Assembly (NCBI GenBank): GCA_001630475.1
Contig: KV419397.1
Span: 1,180,103 to 1,244,102 of the forward strand
Source of the DNA: Sistotremastrum niveocremeum HHB9708
Taxonomy: Eukaryota; Basidiomycota; Agaricomycetes; Sistotremastrales; Sistotremastraceae
Direction of reading: 5' to 3'
DNA: 64,000 nucleotides
In this document: piece by piece, positions 60,139 to 64,000 of the stretch
How positions within the stretch are numbered: position 1 is the stretch's first letter
How the letters are laid out: each line of letters begins with the position of its first letter
Notes under the pieces: generated by a model
Seen by the model: the letters and a program-made list of their open reading frames with translations, nothing else
Databases searched by the model: none
What the model was told of the DNA's origin: nothing
Translations under genes and position numbers: made by a program

Positions 60139-60896
60139 CCCGAAATATCGTGGTCTGATATTCTCGATCCGTTGGCTTGTCATCGATTCTTGCCTTACCC
60201 CCGATGTGCTTCAACTTTTCAGCCATGGCGGCATTGCTTCAGACATCCGATCACTAGGCGATTGTTGAAGGGCCTCATGTACGCCGGACCAAAGCCTCAT
60301 GTACGCCGAACCGACAATACGGCGCATGGAGCAGAGTACCACCTCGAAAACCAAGAATACGGATGGGAGACGTCCTTTATAAGAGCCGTCCTGAACCATA
60401 TCGCCGTGAGCGAAAATGAGAAACCGGCCTCTGCGTCAGTATGTTTCGCCTATCACAGATCTCCATCTACTGATTCCGCACCTTAGTTGTTTTCGACGCC
60501 GCAGCCCTGTGGATTGCACAGTCTTGCATTGCCGCCTACAAGCACCTAGCGGCCGGATATCAGGTTTTCCTGCAAGCAACATATTCTTGTACCTCCATGG
60601 TTCGAGCTTTAATGTGCGATATTGTCTATATCCTCATCGTCCAATTAATGATAAATGATATCAGCTGTGACTCTCCGACTGTCATCGATGGGCTCGCTCT
60701 CAAGAGTCTCACTCAATCTTATATCTGCTGTCCCGAGTGTTTCCAGTATTACTCCGAGAACACAAAGTTGCTACGCTGTACCTGGAGGTCTGCTCAGAGC
60801 GAAACACCTTGCGACACGGAGCTCTTCTACGAGAAGAATGACGGCGACACAGTTCGCCGATCTCCTGGCCTGAGACTTATCCATCATAAGCTTCAG

Positions 60897-60975
60897 CACG
60901 GCTACGCGGCATCCGGCTATCCGTCGCGGCTGTATCCGTGTGACAGGATAGCCGCGTGACAGGATAGCCGTGACA
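60897..60975. repeat. GC-rich inverted repeats built on GGCTATCC
   Basis: CACGGCTA and GGCTATCC on the left are inverted as GGATAGCC (twice) and TAGCCGTG on the right, with GACAGGATAGCCG in direct repeat. A further GGCTATCC lies at about 61033. May be a decayed foldback element. Confidence 0.6.
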
Positions 60976-61552
60976 AGCCCAGCCGCGGATGAAGGATGGG
61001 CACTTGAGATTTCGCGGATATCCTGGCTATCCGTCATAGAATGTGGTGTACTCGAGCCGGCGGCAGCCTCCAAATTTTTTCACAATAACACATGCAGTAT
61101 ATTGGATGTTTCAGCACTAAGCGGTGACCTAGCCCGGCCATGCACTTGAGGCCGGTCAGTTGACTTTGGTACAGCTACAGCAGGCATTTTTGCAGTATGT
61201 TACTATTGCAATCACAATCTATTCTCCATACTAGCTAGCGCTCATTTTGAATGTGATGAGAGGTCAAGTCGAAATCCCCAATGCTCGTTAATCGTCAGAA
61301 AATCTCCGTCGTCGGGGCCCGCCACGCCACGTCACTTCGACCGACGCGTCCGATCCCGATGCCTGGAATTTGAGGTGACGAAATAATAGACTAGGACCTG
61401 GAAACAGTAATTAGAATAGAAGTCAAACGACGCGACCATGAAAGGGAAAGTAGCGGCCCTGAACAACGGCGAACGCGAATCGGCCAGCTAGCAGATCGAA
61501 TGAAGGGTCGGTCGTCGGTCGATTGTTGAAGCAGGCGGGGAGTTTCAGAGTT

Positions 61553-61564
61553 GAAAACATATAT
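61553..61564 (+). promoter_or_regulatory. TATA-like element of the hAT transposase gene
   Basis: AACATATATAAG lies about 50-60 bp before the ATG at 61615. Confidence 0.45.
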
Positions 61565-61614
61565 AAGGAGGCACTCACTGGCGACAATTGATCGTCTTTC
61601 CCTCAACCGAAAGC

Positions 61615-64000
61615 ATGCCCATCACCTCAACATCCCAGTCCTCTTCGTCTGCCAGTACTCCTGCACCATCCACCTCCACCTATGTCGAAGATTCTGATAC
61701 CGAACGTCGGCGGCCGGTTCCAAAAAAGCGAAAGGTTGCCAGTAAGAAGAATAAACCAGCTGAGATCCTCGAGGAGGACCTGTCGGATGGGGTTCGCGAT
61801 GAGGACGAGCTAGACTTGCGTTAGTAGCATTCGGCAAACTCCGTGTACAGCATGCTCACCTCTTATCACTGATCCCATCGATCTCAGGCCGTGCTCGTCG
61901 TCAGTGGAAGCATGGTGTCTACGTGCATTTTCTGCCTCCTCGGATTCGTCGTGATGGAGCAGGGGACAAGGTGTTTCACGGTGGTGTGATCCAATACGAG
62001 TTTCCGTGCAAAAAGTAAGTGTCCTTTACTGCTTATCGATGCAATACTCACCTGCTTTTAAGACATCCCACAGTCACCGTTGCTCGTAAACAGGGCGAAG
62101 CTTCGACGGGGAACCTCAACACTCATGTGAAGAAATGCGACCCCATACTAAACGAACAACAGCAATCAATGAAGGCCTACACTGGCGGCACCACGTACCG
62201 AAGAGCACGTTTCAGGCTGGGACTGGCGAAGTGGGTTACCAAAAAGAAGAGGCCGTTGTTGATAGTGGAAGATGAAGAACTCCGAGATCTATTCAAGATG
62301 TTACATGACAAGGTCGACATCCCTTCCGCCACCACCCTCACTCGCGATGTCAAGACGCTGTATGAGATGAGCAGAGCGTGTCTTCGGGAGATGCTTCAGG
62401 TGCGTAATATTAGTTTATTCATACTATTCTCTTCACTTACCCTTGTCGTTCGCAAACAGGACACCACCGGTGCCATCCACATCGGCAACGATGGTTGGAC
62501 CGCACGAAACCTGCTGGCATTCATTGCCCTCACCCTCCACATGTTCCACAAAGGAGAACTAAAATGTATTCTTCTTGATTTCATTCCGTAAGTCGAATAT
62601 TCAATTCTTCCATTATACAACTGATTAACGAACATCTTAGTGTCACCGGACGACATACCGGCGTTCATATGGCTGAACTAATATACAAGTCGTTGAAATC
62701 GTATGGTATTGAGAACCGCGTAAGTCATTCTAGTTTCAATTGACAATGCATGCACGTACTGATCGTATGCACAGGTCTTGGGTGTTGCCGGAGATAATGC
62801 ATCGAACGTCGATGCAATGGTCGTGTCGTTGCACACTCTAATCGGTGACGACGGCCTCAACATGGGAGCTCAGTCCCGTATTAGGTGCTTCGGCCACATA
62901 TTGAACCTCGTAATGCAGGTTCGTGTTCTAATTTCATGTTGTGCGATGTCAGACTTAACATATCTATTAGGCTTTCTTATTCGTCTATACGAAGCCTCTC
63001 CCAGCCTCCACAAGAAATCGCGACACCGAAAATCTGGCCCCCGAAGACGATGCAGAGGATCAGGAAGCGGCCGAAGACATCGACGAAGGCCTGATGGAGG
63101 AGATTGCAGCCATACTGGAAGAGGAGGAAGGGGAAGTGATTATACGGCTGGGAGTGTTGGACGACGATGAGAGGCGGGAGGGTCGAGCGATGTTAACGAA
63201 GGTACGTAGCATTATCTTTGACACATTGTACAACCTGCTAACTGTTCTACCTAAAAGTCGACGGGCCTTGCGGTAGCCGTCCACAAGTCGACGTTACGCC
63301 ATCAGGCGTTAGTCGAGGCGTGTGCGAGCAGCAAGACTGAGTTCCTCAACCTCGTCCGTGCGGTGAAGACGCGGTGGAATTCAAGTGCCCAAAACCTTCT
63401 TCGCACCGGCATCCTCTCGACTCCCGTCAAGTTGATCTGTATGGACGACGCCCTCGGCCTGCAAATGTATGCACTCACCTCCCCCGAATGGATCATCCTC
63501 AACCAGCTCACCGTCACCCTCCAAATCTTTATCGACGCAACACACTACGTCTCAAGAACCAAAACCCCCCTCCTCTATCAAGTCATCCCGCTCATCGATA
63601 AGCTCGACTCGCATCTCCTTCTACTCATGAAAATCAACGTCCAACGACCACTTCACAACACTATTCGCCACGCCGCTCATCTCGCACGCGCTGTCCTAAA
63701 CAAGTATTATTCAAGAACCGACGAATCGATCATGTATCGTGTGGCTATGGGTAAGTCTTTTCCTCTTTACATTTATTTCAAAAGCCTAATCATGCCTCTA
63801 GTCCTCCATCCACGTTACAAGTTAGAGTATTTCGCCCATCACGAATGGGAGGAGGACTGGATAGCGGAAGCCCGTGAGCTTACTATATTAGTTTTCCTGA
63901 ATGGTCCATTCAGTAATAAATATCTGGGTGCGCGCCCGAGGCAGCTATCGTCCCGCAACTTCTCACGGTTACTGGGGGTGCCTTTCCGACCGTGGGAAAC
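61615..64000 (+). CDS. hAT superfamily transposase, partial at the window edge
   Basis: Exons 61615-61819, 61888-62014, 62063-62399, 62460-62587, 62641-62719, 62775-62918, 62971-63201, 63258-63750, 63802 to about 63873, then a last partial exon from about 63920. Every join is phase-consistent and no frameshift is seen. Order: Ser-rich start, basic PKKRKV nuclear localisation signal, a BED-type finger-like segment ending NLNTHVKKC, then the RNase-H-like core with NDGWTARN (first Asp), VTGRHTGVHMAELI, GVAGDNASNVDAM (second Asp) and RCFGHILNLVMQ. An acidic insert (EEEEGEV) precedes RWNSSAQNLLRTG and VLHPRYKLEYF. The third catalytic Glu and dimerisation region would lie past the window. Likely a recent or still intact element; no terminal repeats were identified. 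Confidence 0.88.

Larger units (their letters stand above)
58266..61614. other. Repeat-rich, gene-poor stretch
   Basis: About 3.3 kb without a supported gene. It contains the palindromic MITE, two minisatellites (59919-59966 and 59969-60138), an inverted-repeat cluster near 60897-60975 and short frames without recognisable motifs. Confidence 0.5.

Noticed and set aside
59824-60183. Minus-strand frames with repeated NPVIRQS and SGIQDR segments
   Set aside because: These are translations of the 8-bp and 34-bp tandem repeats; the 34-bp period shifts frame every unit.

Overview
The window is nuclear DNA of a filamentous basidiomycete, most likely an Agaricomycete. Nearly every gene is broken by short GT-AG introns (mostly 45-80 nt, with GTACGT or GTGCGT donors). 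The gene families fit as well: an STAND/NLR-like P-loop protein with a helical N-terminus, basidiomycete-type F-box proteins, a GOLPH3/Vps74 protein, CHS7 chitin-synthase chaperones, a small secreted 'glycopeptide'-type protein, and hAT and DDE_3 transposases. Exon joins below were read by eye from splice consensus, reading frame and comparison between paralogues inside the window. The species cannot be named from the sequence.

Layout. 0.3-3.8 kb: NLR-like gene (+). 3.9-7 kb: F-box gene (-) and a decayed F-box copy (-). 8.2-10.5 kb: membrane-anchored pepsin-like protein 1 (+). 10.5-15.7 kb: gene-poor DNA with copies of a dispersed repeat. 15.8-17.5 kb: CHS7-like gene 1 (-). 17.5-22.9 kb: gene-poor, same repeats. 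22.9-24.8 kb: F-box gene 2 (+). 25.3-27.6 kb: pepsin-like protein 2 (-). 28.4-30.6 kb: double-SAP acidic protein (+). 31.4-32.8 kb: CHS7-like gene 2 (+). 33.2-34.7 kb: secreted Pro/Ala/Ser-rich protein with a Cys-rich end (-). 35.3-42.4 kb: four tandem short-chain dehydrogenases (+), then a histidine phosphatase (+) and a fifth dehydrogenase (-) up to 45.7 kb. 45.73-45.83 kb: assembly gap. 46.1-47.3 kb: leucine-rich F-box-like protein (-). 48.4 kb: intron-containing tRNA-Thr. 48.7-49.9 kb: dead DDE_3 transposase (-). 50.3-51.1 kb: secreted glycopeptide-type protein (-). 53.2-53.7 kb: hAT-type MITE. 53.9-55.2 kb: VPS74 (+). 55.6-58.3 kb: Ser/Thr-rich single-pass membrane protein (+). 58.3-61.6 kb: palindromic MITE, minisatellites and inverted repeats. 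61.6 kb to the right edge: hAT transposase (+), cut by the window.

Common themes. Many products act at the cell surface or in secretion: CHS7 exports chitin synthase from the ER, Vps74 retains Golgi glycosyltransferases, and several secreted or membrane-anchored Ser/Thr-rich proteins are present. This looks like neighbourhood composition, not an operon-like system. The strongest structural signal is duplication. F-box, pepsin-like protein and CHS7 occur twice in the same order, with every gene on the opposite strand in the second set. The five dehydrogenases share exactly the same seven-exon plan. I found no CRISPR array, rRNA or organelle sequence, and nothing that I can defend as a wholly new system. 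The best candidates for new biology are the paired pepsin-like membrane proteins that have lost their catalytic motifs, the dehydrogenase copy with a Ser-to-Cys active-site change, and the dispersed TGACGTGG repeat family.
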